In this document: one piece after another, positions 1 to 7,739 of the stretch
How the letters are laid out: every line of letters begins with the position of its first letter
How positions within the stretch are numbered: the stretch's first letter is position 1
Assembly: GCF_900105065.1 (NCBI RefSeq)
Contig: NZ_LT629749.1
Coordinates: 1,054,001 to 1,118,000, forward strand
DNA: 64,000 nucleotides
Source: Friedmanniella luteola
GTDB taxonomy: Bacteria; Actinomycetota; Actinomycetes; Propionibacteriales; Propionibacteriaceae
Direction of reading: 5' to 3'
Position numbers and translations under genes: made by a program
The notes under the pieces: model-generated
Database searches by the model: none
Told to the model about the DNA's origin: nothing
Seen by the model: the letters and a program-made list of their open reading frames with translations, nothing else

Positions 1-281
1 GCCACGGCGCCGTCCAGCCCCACGACCTCGCCCGGGGCGAGCAGGGCGGCGAGGTCGGCGGTGATGGTGCCGGCCCCGGAGCCGACGTCCAGCAGCCGCA
101 GCCCGGGCCGAAGGTGCGGGAGCAGGAAGCCGGCCGAGTTCTCCCCCGTCCGCCAGCGGTGCGAGCGCAGGACGGAGGCGTGGTGGCCGTGGGAGTAGGT
201 CTCGGCGTCGGGGGCCCGGGGAGCATCCACCCCGAAAGTGTCAGACCCGTCCCGCACAGTTCTCGACGCGGGGGTGGACAT
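1..281 (-). CDS. class I SAM-dependent methyltransferase (partial, N-terminal part)
   Basis: Only the first 93 residues are inside the window; the gene continues past base 1. The reverse-strand translation starts MSTPASRTVRDGSD and contains a glycine-rich SAM-binding loop LLDVGSGAGTIT followed by the acidic end of strand beta 2 (VVGLDGA). Together these mark a Rossmann-fold UbiE-like methyltransferase. The stretch HGHHASVLRSHRWRTGENSA is typical of actinobacterial members. The ATG at 281 has a GGGGG purine run just upstream. The gene is divergent from the small CXXC gene. The substrate cannot be told from this fragment. Confidence 0.8.
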   Translation of the reverse strand, partial: MSTPASRTVRDGSDTFGVDAPRAPDAETYSHGHHASVLRSHRWRTGENSAGFLLPHLRPGLRLLDVGSGAGTITADLAALLAPGEVVGLDGAV

Positions 282-344
282 GAGCCCCCACGACGGACCG
301 GCGACCGCCGCCCGTCGCGGGGACCCGAGGTGGAGGAGGACGAG

Positions 345-584
345 ATGGACGTGCTGCATGTGGACTGTGCCAGCTGTGTGGCCCGGGGGCCGGCGGCCTG
401 CGGCGACTGCGTGATCAGCGTGCTGCTGGGGTCGCCGCCCCAGGGCGTCGACCTGGACGACGACGAGCAGGCGGCGCTGTCCGCGCTCGCCGACCAGGGA
501 CTGGTGCCGCCGCTGCGGCTCGTGCCGGGTGCGCGGCGTGGACGGGCCAGCCAGAGCCCGCTCAGCTGGCAGGACTACGCATGA
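345..584 (+). CDS. small conserved protein with two CXXC motifs
   Basis: A 79-residue protein preceded by a very strong ribosome binding site, GGAGGAGG at 331-338. Its N-terminus has four cysteines in two CXXC pairs (C8, C11, C19, C22) within a stretch reading CVARGPAACGDC, which looks like a small zinc-ribbon or redox site. The rest is acidic and probably helical. Small proteins of this kind occur next to NlpC/P60 genes in other Actinobacteria (family knowledge), but I know no function. Metal binding is inferred from the cysteine spacing only. Confidence 0.75.
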   Translation: MDVLHVDCASCVARGPAACGDCVISVLLGSPPQGVDLDDDEQAALSALADQGLVPPLRLVPGARRGRASQSPLSWQDYA

Positions 585-597
585 CCGGGGCCCCGGC

Positions 598-626
598 TTG
601 CCTGTGATCTGATCGTGACCTAAGGT
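598..626 (+). promoter_or_regulatory. candidate promoter of the NlpC/P60 gene
   Basis: A TTGCCT -35-like hexamer at 598-603 and a TAAGGT -10-like hexamer at 621-626 are separated by 17 bases. A start near 633 would leave an untranslated leader of about 168 bases before the TTG at 801. The leader can fold locally, for example CCACCC at 753-758 against GGGTGG at 767-772 just before the Shine-Dalgarno. No riboswitch class was recognised. Confidence 0.45.
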
Positions 627-800
627 GACTCCGACTCCGGGAGAGTCGCTGGTCCGGCGGAAGCCGACCCGGCTCGTGTGCGGTGTCGTACACTTGAAGC
701 TCTGACTGGTGGCTCGCCGAGCCGCCCGACCCAGAGCTGGGACCCGGACGACCCACCCGGACCGCTGGGTGGTCACGACTGCTGCAAGGGGAGAGCTCGC

Positions 801-1949
801 TTGACGTCACACCGCCGCGAGGCCGACCACGACCTCCGCGCCGTCCGGGCCACCCGGACCGTGCGGAAGTCGGTCATCGGTCTGTCCACGCTGGCGCTGA
901 CGGTCGCGACCTTCCTCCCCGGTGCCTCCACCGCGTCGGCCGCGCCGACGGCGGTGACGATCGCCGAGGCGAAGGCGCAGATCGAGCAGCTCGAGGTCGA
1001 GTCCGCCGCCATCGACCAGGAGTGGGTGGGCGTCAAGGAGCAGCTGGACGCGGGCCGCGCCAAGCTGGCCCGCAAGCAGGCTGACGTGCGGACGCAGACG
1101 GCGAAGGTCGCCCGCGTGAAGCGGCAGGTCGGTCAGGTCGCGCTGGCGCAGTTCCAGAACCGCAACGTGGACACGGCGGCACAGATCTTCTTCAACTCCG
1201 ACTCCGACAACTTCATGAGCCAGATCTCCACCGTCGAGAAGGTCAGCGAGAACCAGAACACGGTGCTCCAGGACTTCCAGGAGCAGCAGGCGGCCCTGGC
1301 CGAGCTGCAGCACTCCAGCGAGACCGACCTCGCCACCCTCACCGAGCAGGAGAAGAAGCTCGCGGAGCTGCGGGCCGACTCCGACGCGAAGGTCGCCGAG
1401 TCCAAGAAGGTGCTGGCCCGGCTGACGGCCGCCGAGCGTGCGGCCATCGCCGCGGCCGAGAAGAAGGCGGCCGAGGAGGCCAAGAAGAAGGCCGAGGCCG
1501 CCGCCGCGAGCTCCTCCTCGACCACCACGACGGGCAGCACGAGCGGGTCGACCACGACCACTCCCGACACCACCTCCGGGACCAGCGCGGTCAGCGGCAG
1601 CAGCCGCGGCGCGAAGGCGGTCTCGTTCGCGAAGGCCCAGCTCGGCAAGCCCTACCGGTTCGGGGCGACGGGTCCGGCCGCCTACGACTGCTCCGGCCTC
1701 ACCGGGGCGGCCTGGAAGGCCGCCGGGGTCACCCTGCCGCGCACCTCGCAGAGCCAGATCGGCGCCGGCCGGTCCGTCAGCCGCAGCGAGCTGCAGCCCG
1801 GCGACCTCGTCTTCTACTACAGCGGCATCAGCCACGTCGCCCTCTACGTGGGCAACGGCCAGATCATCCACGCCCCGAACTCCCGCAGCAGCGTCAAGTA
1901 CGCCGACGTCGACTCGATGCCGTGGGCCGGGGCGCGCCGCCCGGGCTGA
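801..1949 (+). CDS. secreted NlpC/P60 peptidoglycan endopeptidase with coiled coil
   Basis: A 382-residue secreted cell-wall hydrolase of the RipA/RipC type. The start is a TTG at 801, chosen because AAGGGGAG lies 8 bases upstream and because it gives a proper signal peptide ending near ASA at about residue 48. Residues 55-265 form a long Ala/Glu/Lys coiled coil that ends in a Ser/Thr linker. The C-terminal domain from about 272 is NlpC/P60 (C40), with the catalytic triad visible as C297 (YDCSGL), H345 (ISHVAL) and H357 (IIHAPN). It should cut D-Glu-mDAP peptide bonds during division. It corresponds in position to Rv2190c of M. tuberculosis. Confidence 0.92.
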   Translation: MTSHRREADHDLRAVRATRTVRKSVIGLSTLALTVATFLPGASTASAAPTAVTIAEAKAQIEQLEVESAAIDQEWVGVKEQLDAGRAKLARKQADVRTQTAKVARVKRQVGQVALAQFQNRNVDTAAQIFFNSDSDNFMSQISTVEKVSENQNTVLQDFQEQQAALAELQHSSETDLATLTEQEKKLAELRADSDAKVAESKKVLARLTAAERAAIAAAEKKAAEEAKKKAEAAAASSSSTTTTGSTSGSTTTTPDTTSGTSAVSGSSRGAKAVSFAKAQLGKPYRFGATGPAAYDCSGLTGAAWKAAGVTLPRTSQSQIGAGRSVSRSELQPGDLVFYYSGISHVALYVGNGQIIHAPNSRSSVKYADVDSMPWAGARRPG

Positions 1950-3229
1950 CCGTCCCCCGCACCACCCGCTGGTCGCGTGCCCTGGGCGCGCTGGCCGTCG
2001 CCGCGGCGCTGCTGACCGCCTGCAGCAGTCCCACGCCCCCTGCTCCCAGGCCGACGCCTGCCGCCACCGTCCCGGCCGCCGACCCAGCCGCGCAGTCCGT
2101 CGTCGACACGCTGGTGCAGGCCGGCCGGACCGGCGACCGGGCTGCGTTCGACGCCGCCACCAGCACCGTCGACCCCACCTTCGCCGACCGGGCACGCCTG
2201 CTCTACGGGAACCTCGTCGGGCTGCCGTGGGCGGTCCTCGACGTGCGGCTCCGCGCCGACCGTGAACCCGTGCGCGGCCGGCTGCGCGAGCTCCTCGGGC
2301 CCGACGCCTGGCAGCAGCCGGCCACCGTCCGGTGGCGGCTGGTGGGGGAGACGGCGACGGCGGAGCACACCGTCTGGCTCACCTTCGACCTCGACGGCGA
2401 CCGGCCGCAGCTGGCCGGCACCACCCCGCCGGAGGACCCCGACGACCCCGACGGCGCCGTCCGCCCCCAACCGGTCTGGTGGACGGGTCCCGTGTCCGCC
2501 GCGAGCCGGGACGGCGTCACGGTGCTCGCCGGTCCCGGCCAGTCCGCTGACGCCTGGCTGGACCGGGCGGTCGCTGCGGCCGCCGTGGTGCGGGAGCGGG
2601 TGAGGGCCGGGGACGCCGCCCGCTGGGGCGGGGGGCTCGTCGTCGAGGTGCCGGCGAGCCGCACCGCCTTCGAGGCCGAGCTCGGTGCCGATCCCGGCAG
2701 CTACACGGGCATCGCCGCCGTGACGCTCGGCGAGGGGTCCGGCGCGGGGTCGGCGCTCCGCGTCGTCGTCAACCCCGACGTCACCCGGGTCCTCGCCCCG
2801 CTGGGGGTCGCGGTCGTGCTGACCCACGAGACGGTGCACGTCGCCACCCGCTCGCCCGACTCCCCGGCGCCCACCTGGCTCGTCGAGGGGCTGGCCGACG
2901 AGGTCGCGCTGGCCGCGAACCCCGCGGCGGCCGACGGCGTGGCCGAGCCCCTGCTGGCGCGGGTCCGGGCCGACGGCGCCCCGGAGGCGCTGCCCGGCGA
3001 CGAGGCGTTCCTCGCCGGTGCGGACGACCTCGCCGTCAGCTACGCCGCGGCCTGGACGGCCTGCCGCTACGTCGCCGAGACCTGGTCGGAGGAGGACCTG
3101 CAGCGGCTCTACACCGCCGTCGACGGCGGCCAGCGGCTCGACGCGGCCCTGCAGGCCACGCTCGGCACGGACGAGGCCCGGTTCACCGCCGGCTGGCGGG
3201 CGGCGCTGGCCCGGCAGGCGCGGTCCTGA
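1922..3229 (+). CDS. lipoprotein with gluzincin-type HExxH peptidase domain
   Basis: A 435-residue predicted lipoprotein. The GTG start at 1922 overlaps the NlpC/P60 gene by 28 bases and yields a short basic N-terminus, a hydrophobic segment and a lipobox LLTAC. A second half with HETVH (H302, E303, H306) followed 15 residues later by E322 in LVEGLADE matches the zinc ligands of peptidase-MA-like gluzincins, so a surface zinc protease is plausible. The middle part resembles no domain I recognise. It sits at the position of Rv2189c and lies 1 base before the mannosyltransferase gene. Peptidase activity is inferred from the motif alone. Confidence 0.8.
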   Translation: MGRGAPPGLTVPRTTRWSRALGALAVAAALLTACSSPTPPAPRPTPAATVPAADPAAQSVVDTLVQAGRTGDRAAFDAATSTVDPTFADRARLLYGNLVGLPWAVLDVRLRADREPVRGRLRELLGPDAWQQPATVRWRLVGETATAEHTVWLTFDLDGDRPQLAGTTPPEDPDDPDGAVRPQPVWWTGPVSAASRDGVTVLAGPGQSADAWLDRAVAAAAVVRERVRAGDAARWGGGLVVEVPASRTAFEAELGADPGSYTGIAAVTLGEGSGAGSALRVVVNPDVTRVLAPLGVAVVLTHETVHVATRSPDSPAPTWLVEGLADEVALAANPAAADGVAEPLLARVRADGAPEALPGDEAFLAGADDLAVSYAAAWTACRYVAETWSEEDLQRLYTAVDGGQRLDAALQATLGTDEARFTAGWRAALARQARS

Positions 3230-3230
3230 C

Positions 3231-4349
3231 GTGGGCCGCACCCTCGTCGTCACCAACGACTTCCCGCCGCGGATCGGCGGCATCGAGTCCTTCGTCGCCG
3301 ACCTGTGCCACCTGCTCGACGACGACGTCGTGGTGCTCGCCTCCGGCCCGCCGGGCGCCGCCGCGACCGACACGGCGCGCGGGTACCCGGTGCTGCGGCG
3401 GGGCGGGCTGCTGCTGCCGACCCCTGCCGTGGCCCGGGACGCGGCCCGGCTGCTGCGGAGCACGGGGGCGGACCGAGTGCTCTTCGGGGCGGCGGCGCCG
3501 CTGGGCCTGCTGGCCCCGGCGCTGCGTCGGGCCGGGGCCCGGCACGTCGTCGGGCTGACCCACGGGCACGAGGTGTGGTGGGCGCGGGTGCCGGCCGCCC
3601 GGGCAGTGCTCCGCCGCGTCGGCGACGGCTGCGACCACCTCACCACCATCTCCGACCACACCACGGCCGCCGTCGCCGCCGCGCTGTCCCCGGCCGCCCG
3701 CCGCCGGCTGCTGCGGCTGCCGCCCCCGGTCGACCTCGACCGGTTCACCCCGGCCCCCGACGACGCGCTCGGTGCGCGACCGGTGCGCTGCGTCGCCGTC
3801 GGCCGCTTCGTCCGGCAGAAGGGCTTCGACACCCTGCTCCGGGCCTGGCGCACGGTGCTCGACGGCTGGCCGGCCGCCGCGGCGGCCCCGGAGCTGGTCC
3901 TGGTCGGCGACGGGCCGGAGCGGGCGGCCCTGACCCGGCTGGCCGGTGCGCTGGGACTCGCGCCGACCGTGCGGATGACCGGTGCGCTGGACCGCGACGC
4001 GGTGCTGGCCGAGCTCCGGGCGGCACGGGTGTTCGCCCTGCCGGTGCGCAGCCGCTGGGGCGGGCTGTACGCGGAGGGGCTCGGGCTGGCCGCGGTGGAG
4101 GCGGCGGCCTGCGGGCTGCCCGTCGTCGTCGGCCGCTCCGGCGGGGCCCCCGAGACCGTCGTCGACGGCCGCACCGGCGCGGTGGTCGAGCCCGACGACC
4201 CGGCCGCCGTCGCGGGAGCGGTGCGGACCCTGCTCCTGGACCCCGCCCGGGCCGCCGCCCTGGGCGCGGCCGGACGTCGTCACGTCGCCGCCCGCTACGG
4301 TGCGGACGCCGCCCGCCGGACGCTCCGGGCCGCGCTCGAGCTCGGCTGA
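3231..4349 (+). CDS. pimB: GT4 mannosyltransferase, PimB' type
   Basis: A 372-residue GT-B glycosyltransferase of family GT4. The N-terminus has the usual VTNDFPPRIGGIE motif that contacts the acceptor and donor. The C-terminal half has GRFVRQKGFDTLL and the nucleotide-sugar E-x7-E region EGLGLAAVEAAACGLPVV. By synteny with Rv2188c it should add the second mannose from GDP-mannose to phosphatidylinositol monomannoside at the inner membrane face. The GTG start follows the lipoprotein stop by 1 base, so the two genes are co-translated. Acceptor specificity is inferred from synteny. Confidence 0.85.
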   Translation: MGRTLVVTNDFPPRIGGIESFVADLCHLLDDDVVVLASGPPGAAATDTARGYPVLRRGGLLLPTPAVARDAARLLRSTGADRVLFGAAAPLGLLAPALRRAGARHVVGLTHGHEVWWARVPAARAVLRRVGDGCDHLTTISDHTTAAVAAALSPAARRRLLRLPPPVDLDRFTPAPDDALGARPVRCVAVGRFVRQKGFDTLLRAWRTVLDGWPAAAAAPELVLVGDGPERAALTRLAGALGLAPTVRMTGALDRDAVLAELRAARVFALPVRSRWGGLYAEGLGLAAVEAAACGLPVVVGRSGGAPETVVDGRTGAVVEPDDPAAVAGAVRTLLLDPARAAALGAAGRRHVAARYGADAARRTLRAALELG

Positions 4350-4350
4350 A

Positions 4351-4380
4351 CCCGCCCCCCGGTCGGCGTCCGGGGCGGGG
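4351..4380 (+). terminator. GC-rich hairpin after pimB
   Basis: CCCGCC and CCGG arms pair with CCGG and GGCGGG around a short loop, with two unpaired cytosines. There is no T tract, as is usual in this GC-rich genome. A TACCCT -10-like box at 4392-4397 suggests that transcription restarts for the SRPBCC gene. Confidence 0.35.
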
Positions 4381-4473
4381 TCGGGAGCCGGTACCCTGAG
4401 CAGCGCACCGAGGTCCTCAGCACGAGCGGGGCCGCTCATCCCGGGCGGCCGACGACCCGGGGAGAGGCGGCAC

Positions 4474-4899
4474 GTGCCCGACCAGACGAGCGGCTCCATC
4501 GCCATCGCGGCCCCGCCCGAGGCGGTGATGGCCGTCATCTCCGACGTGGAGCAGTACCCCGCCTGGGTGGACTCGATGAGCAGCGCTGAGGTCCTGACCT
4601 CCGCCAGCGGGCGGCCCGAGACGGTGCGCATGGTCCTCGACCACCCCGTCGTCCAGGACGACTACGTCCTGCGGTACCAGTGGGAGCCCGCGGTGGTCAG
4701 CTGGCGGCTCGTCGAGGGCGACCTGCTCAAGACCATGGACGGCTCCTACACCGTCGAGCCGGCGGGTGCGGGCACGAACGTGACCTACCGGCTGACCGTC
4801 GACGCGAACCTGCCGATGATCGGGATGTTCCGCCGCAAGGCCGAGAAGACGATCATCGACGGCGCCCTCCGGGGCCTCAAGCGCCGGGTGGAGGGCTGA
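4474..4899 (+). CDS. SRPBCC-fold lipid/ligand-binding protein
   Basis: A 141-residue cytosolic protein of the polyketide cyclase/SRPBCC superfamily. It starts with the typical GSIAIAAPPEAVMAVISDVEQYPAW segment, which forms the first strand and lid helices. It ends in the long C-terminal helix that closes the hydrophobic pocket. The GTG at 4474 has GGGAGAGG about 7 bases upstream. The homologous gene Rv2185c and its Streptomyces counterpart also lie beside lipid and glucokinase genes. The ligand is unknown; a lipid or isoprenoid is a guess from context. Confidence 0.85.
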   Translation: MPDQTSGSIAIAAPPEAVMAVISDVEQYPAWVDSMSSAEVLTSASGRPETVRMVLDHPVVQDDYVLRYQWEPAVVSWRLVEGDLLKTMDGSYTVEPAGAGTNVTYRLTVDANLPMIGMFRRKAEKTIIDGALRGLKRRVEG

Positions 4900-4952
4900 C
4901 CACCGCACCGGCGGGCGGGCTGCGACGCCCCACCGCCTGGCCGGTCCCGCCG

Positions 4953-6008
4953 GTGCTGAGCATCGGCATCGACATCGGCGGCACGAAGGTCGCCGCCGGC
5001 GTGGTCGACGAGCAGGGCGTCATCCTCGAGCGGCTGCAGGAGCCGACACCGTCGCACAGCCCCGTCGCGGTCGAGGACGCGATCGTCCGGCTCGTCCGGC
5101 AGCTGCGCTCGCGGCACCGGGTCGACGCGGTGGGCATCGGTGCCGCCGGCTGGGTCGACAACGAGCAGGCCGTCGTCCGGTTCTCCCCGCACCTCGCGTG
5201 GCGCTCCGAGCCGTTGAAGGCGCGGCTCGTCGAGCGGGTCGACCTGCCGCTGATCGTGGACAACGACGCCAACGCCGCCGCCTGGGCGGAGTACCGGTTC
5301 GGCGCGGGCCGCGGCTCCTCGGTGATGGTCTGCATCACCCTGGGCACCGGCATCGGCGGCGGCCTGGTGATCAACCGGCAGCTGTTCCGCGGCACCTACG
5401 GGATGGCGGGGGAGTGGGGCCACATGATCGCGGTGCCCGGCGGGCACTGGTGCGAGTGCGGCAACCGCGGCTGCTGGGAGCAGTACGCCTCGGGCAACTC
5501 CCTCGTCCGCGAGGCCCGGGCGCTGGCCCGGACCAACTCCCCGACCGCCTTCCGGCTGCTGGAGATGGTGGGCGGTGACCCGGACGAGATCACCGGCCCG
5601 GACGTCACCGCCGCCGCCATCGCCGGCGAGCCCAACTCCGTCGAGCTGCTGGCCGACGTCGGCACCTGGCTGGGGCGCGGCATCGCCAACCTCGCGGCGG
5701 CCCTGGACCCGGAGGTGGTCGTCATCGGCGGCGGCGTCAGCGCGGCGGGCGACCTGCTGCTGCTGCCCGCCCGGCAGGCCTTCAGCCGGACGCTGACCGG
5801 GCGCGGGTTCCGCGAGGAGGCCCGGCTGGAGCTCGCGCACTTCCGGAACGACGCCGGACTCATCGGCGCCGCCGACCTGGCCCGGCACGCCATGGTCGAG
5901 CCGCCCGACTCGGCCCGCTTCGGCTTCTGGCCCCGACGTCGCAAGCAGAAGGTCCGCCGCGTGCGGACCCGCCGCGAGCGCCGCGAGCGCTGGGCCACCC
6001 GGGCCTGA
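4953..6008 (+). CDS. glk: ROK-family glucokinase
   Basis: A 351-residue glucokinase phosphorylating glucose with ATP (or polyphosphate) in the cytosol. It shows the phosphate loop DIGGTK at residues 7-12, the catalytic aspartate in DNDAN (D104), and the ROK zinc motif CECGNRGC (C167, C169, C174) with a preceding histidine. The extreme C-terminus is very basic (RRRKQKVRRVRTRRERRERW), which is beyond the normal ROK fold. In Streptomyces the glucokinase central to carbon catabolite control sits in the same neighbourhood. The GTG start was chosen because the fold begins at once after it. Confidence 0.92.
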   Translation: MLSIGIDIGGTKVAAGVVDEQGVILERLQEPTPSHSPVAVEDAIVRLVRQLRSRHRVDAVGIGAAGWVDNEQAVVRFSPHLAWRSEPLKARLVERVDLPLIVDNDANAAAWAEYRFGAGRGSSVMVCITLGTGIGGGLVINRQLFRGTYGMAGEWGHMIAVPGGHWCECGNRGCWEQYASGNSLVREARALARTNSPTAFRLLEMVGGDPDEITGPDVTAAAIAGEPNSVELLADVGTWLGRGIANLAAALDPEVVVIGGGVSAAGDLLLLPARQAFSRTLTGRGFREEARLELAHFRNDAGLIGAADLARHAMVEPPDSARFGFWPRRRKQKVRRVRTRRERRERWATRA

Positions 6009-6049
6009 CGGCTCCGCGGTCCGCTCGCCCCCTCTCCTGCGTCGAGGTG

Positions 6050-6135
6050 GGTCCCCCACTTCACACCCCTGGCGTGGTCCGCGCACCCTCTGCACGGGGT
6101 GTGAAGCCCACCGCAGGGGTGTGAAGTGGGGGACC
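6050..6135. repeat. 21-bp perfect inverted repeat between convergent genes
   Basis: The arm at 6050-6070 (GGTCCCCCACTTCACACCCC plus T) is exactly complementary to 6115-6135. A third copy of the core GGGGTGTGAAG lies inside the 44-base spacer near 6096. It lies between the 3' ends of glk (plus) and the minus-strand gene at 6228. It could be a bidirectional terminator or a dispersed palindromic (REP-like) element. Confidence 0.8.
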
Positions 6136-6227
6136 GGGCTCGGCCCGGGACCCCGGCGCCGGCCGCGGACCGCCCGGGGGGTGCGCCGGCGGTCACCGGT
6201 CCCCGGTGGCGCCCGGGGGACGGGTGG

Positions 6228-6722
6228 CTAGAGGACCGCGCCGTCGCCGGAGCCGGGGGGGCGGTGGCGGGGGAGCCGGGCGACCAGCACCGCGAAGCCG
6301 CCCAGGAAGCCGAGGACGGCGACCCAGCCGACCCAGGACGGGAAGCGGGCGCCGAAGGCGGCGGCCAGCACCACCAGGGCGGCCCAGCCGATGCCCAGCC
6401 AGCCGAGCAGCGCGGGCAGGGCCGGCGGGTCCAGCGGGGGGAGCGGCTCGGGCACGTACGGCTCGGGCTCCTCCTCGGCCGGCTCGCCCGGGGGGCGGCG
6501 CTCGTCCTCGGCCGGGAACTGGAACAGCGGCAGCTGCTCCCAGCGGCGGCCCGCGTCGTCGACGGCGGGGGTCTCGGCCGGTGGTTCCGTCGTGGTCGCT
6601 GCCGCCGCGGCGTCGCCGGCTGCCACGTCGGAGGCCCGCTCGGCGGTGAGGTGGTAGCCGGCCATCATCTCGGCGAAGGCGCGGTCGAAGGCGGCGCGGT
6701 CGTCCTCGCTCGGCCTGGTCAT
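6228..6722 (-). CDS. hypothetical protein with two C-terminal membrane segments
   Basis: A 164-residue protein, not recognised. The N-terminal 60 residues are soluble and helical (DRAAFDRAFAEMMAGYHL). A proline- and glutamate-rich linker follows. Two hydrophobic segments near the C-terminus (ALLGWLGIGWAALVVLAAAF and VGWVAVLGFLGGFAVLVARL) form a hairpin. Its ATG overlaps the stop of the alpha/beta hydrolase by 4 bases, so the two are co-translated. The linker suggests a membrane-anchored adaptor. No function is assigned. Confidence 0.75.
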   Translation of the reverse strand: MTRPSEDDRAAFDRAFAEMMAGYHLTAERASDVAAGDAAAAATTTEPPAETPAVDDAGRRWEQLPLFQFPAEDERRPPGEPAEEEPEPYVPEPLPPLDPPALPALLGWLGIGWAALVVLAAAFGARFPSWVGWVAVLGFLGGFAVLVARLPRHRPPGSGDGAVL

Positions 6723-7570
6723 GCTCGGTCCCCCACGTGTCGGCGGAAGAAGTCCGCGGAGCCGCGGAAGATGTCGTCCGCGTCGTAGTCCAGCGTGGCT
6801 ACATGGTAGCTGCGTTCCAGGGTGACGACCTCCAGGTCGGGGGTGCGCACACCCGCCCGGATGAGGGCCAGCGACGACGGGTCGACGACGTGGTCCTGCC
6901 GAGACCAGTACACCTGGGTCGGCGAGGTCACCCGGTCCAGGCCGGCCCGCACGTCGGCCCACAGCTCGGTCTGCGAGTGCAGCGCCCGCAGCGGGTTGCG
7001 GGTGTAGCCGAACTCGCCCTCGCCCGGCTTGGCGATGTCGCCGGCGATGCCCCGCAGCGACGGCACCACGCTGAGCAGCCGGGAGAACCGGATGCGGGGG
7101 TCGGTGATGTTGATGCACGGGTTGACCAGGGCCAGGGCGGCCACCGCGTCGCCGTGCTGCTCGGCCAGCCGCAGCGCCAGCGCCCCGCCCATCGACAGGC
7201 CGGCTACGCCGACCCGCTCGCACTGCCGGGTCAGGTCGACGAACGCCCGGTCGACCGCGGCGTACCAGTCGGTCCACTGCGTCCGGTTCAGCTCCTGCCA
7301 GCTGGTGCCGTGCCCCGGGAGCCGGGGCAGCACGACCCGGAAGCCCGCCGCCTCCAGGTGCTCGGCCCAGGGGCGCATCGAGTGGGGTGTGCCCGTGAAG
7401 CCGTGGCAGAGCAGGACCCCGTACGGGCCGGAGCCGCCGGCGTACGGCTGAGCCTGCGGCACGACCGGGGCCGACGTCGGGGCCGGTCCCGCGGGCCGGC
7501 CGTACCCGGTCAGCCGGCCCAGCAGGCCGCGGACCGCGGAGGACGGCGCTGACGTCGACGCGGGGCTCAC
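6719..7570 (-). CDS. alpha/beta hydrolase (monoacylglycerol lipase/carboxylesterase type)
   Basis: A 283-residue serine hydrolase. Motifs are the oxyanion segment LLCHGFTGTP near residue 56, the nucleophile elbow GLSMGG (S126), an acidic residue in SRQDHVVDP and a histidine in SYHVATLD. This layout matches the Est30/lysophospholipase-like carboxylesterases. Residues 1-45 are a Pro/Ala-rich extension without a clear signal peptide. The GTG at 7570 is the first start compatible with the fold; no strong Shine-Dalgarno is present. It is divergent from the PlsC genes and may act on acyl lipids, which is an inference from context. Confidence 0.85.
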   Translation of the reverse strand: MSPASTSAPSSAVRGLLGRLTGYGRPAGPAPTSAPVVPQAQPYAGGSGPYGVLLCHGFTGTPHSMRPWAEHLEAAGFRVVLPRLPGHGTSWQELNRTQWTDWYAAVDRAFVDLTRQCERVGVAGLSMGGALALRLAEQHGDAVAALALVNPCINITDPRIRFSRLLSVVPSLRGIAGDIAKPGEGEFGYTRNPLRALHSQTELWADVRAGLDRVTSPTQVYWSRQDHVVDPSSLALIRAGVRTPDLEVVTLERSYHVATLDYDADDIFRGSADFFRRHVGDRA

Positions 7571-7663
7571 CGGGGCATGGTGCCACGGACTCCTGCGGCA
7601 GCGCGACGGTTCGGCGCGGGTCGGCGCTCGCCGGGCAGGTCGGCCGCGGCGGTCGCGGCACAC

Positions 7664-7669
7664 TAGGCT
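7664..7669 (+). promoter_or_regulatory. -10 box of the acyltransferase operon
   Basis: TAGGCT lies about 70 bases before the first plsC-like gene in the divergent intergenic region. It has the same form as the other -10 boxes of the window. Confidence 0.4.
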
Positions 7670-7739
7670 GCCCACGTCTCCTCGACCGGCGGAGGGCCTC
7701 TCCACCGGGCCACGGAGCGTTGAGGTCGCGGAGGTCGGG

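Noticed and set aside
633-800. c-di-AMP (ydaO/yuaA) riboswitch in the NlpC/P60 leader
   Set aside because: The position would be typical, but the conserved GGGGTGAA-like and CCGACAGC-like blocks that I recall for this class are not present.
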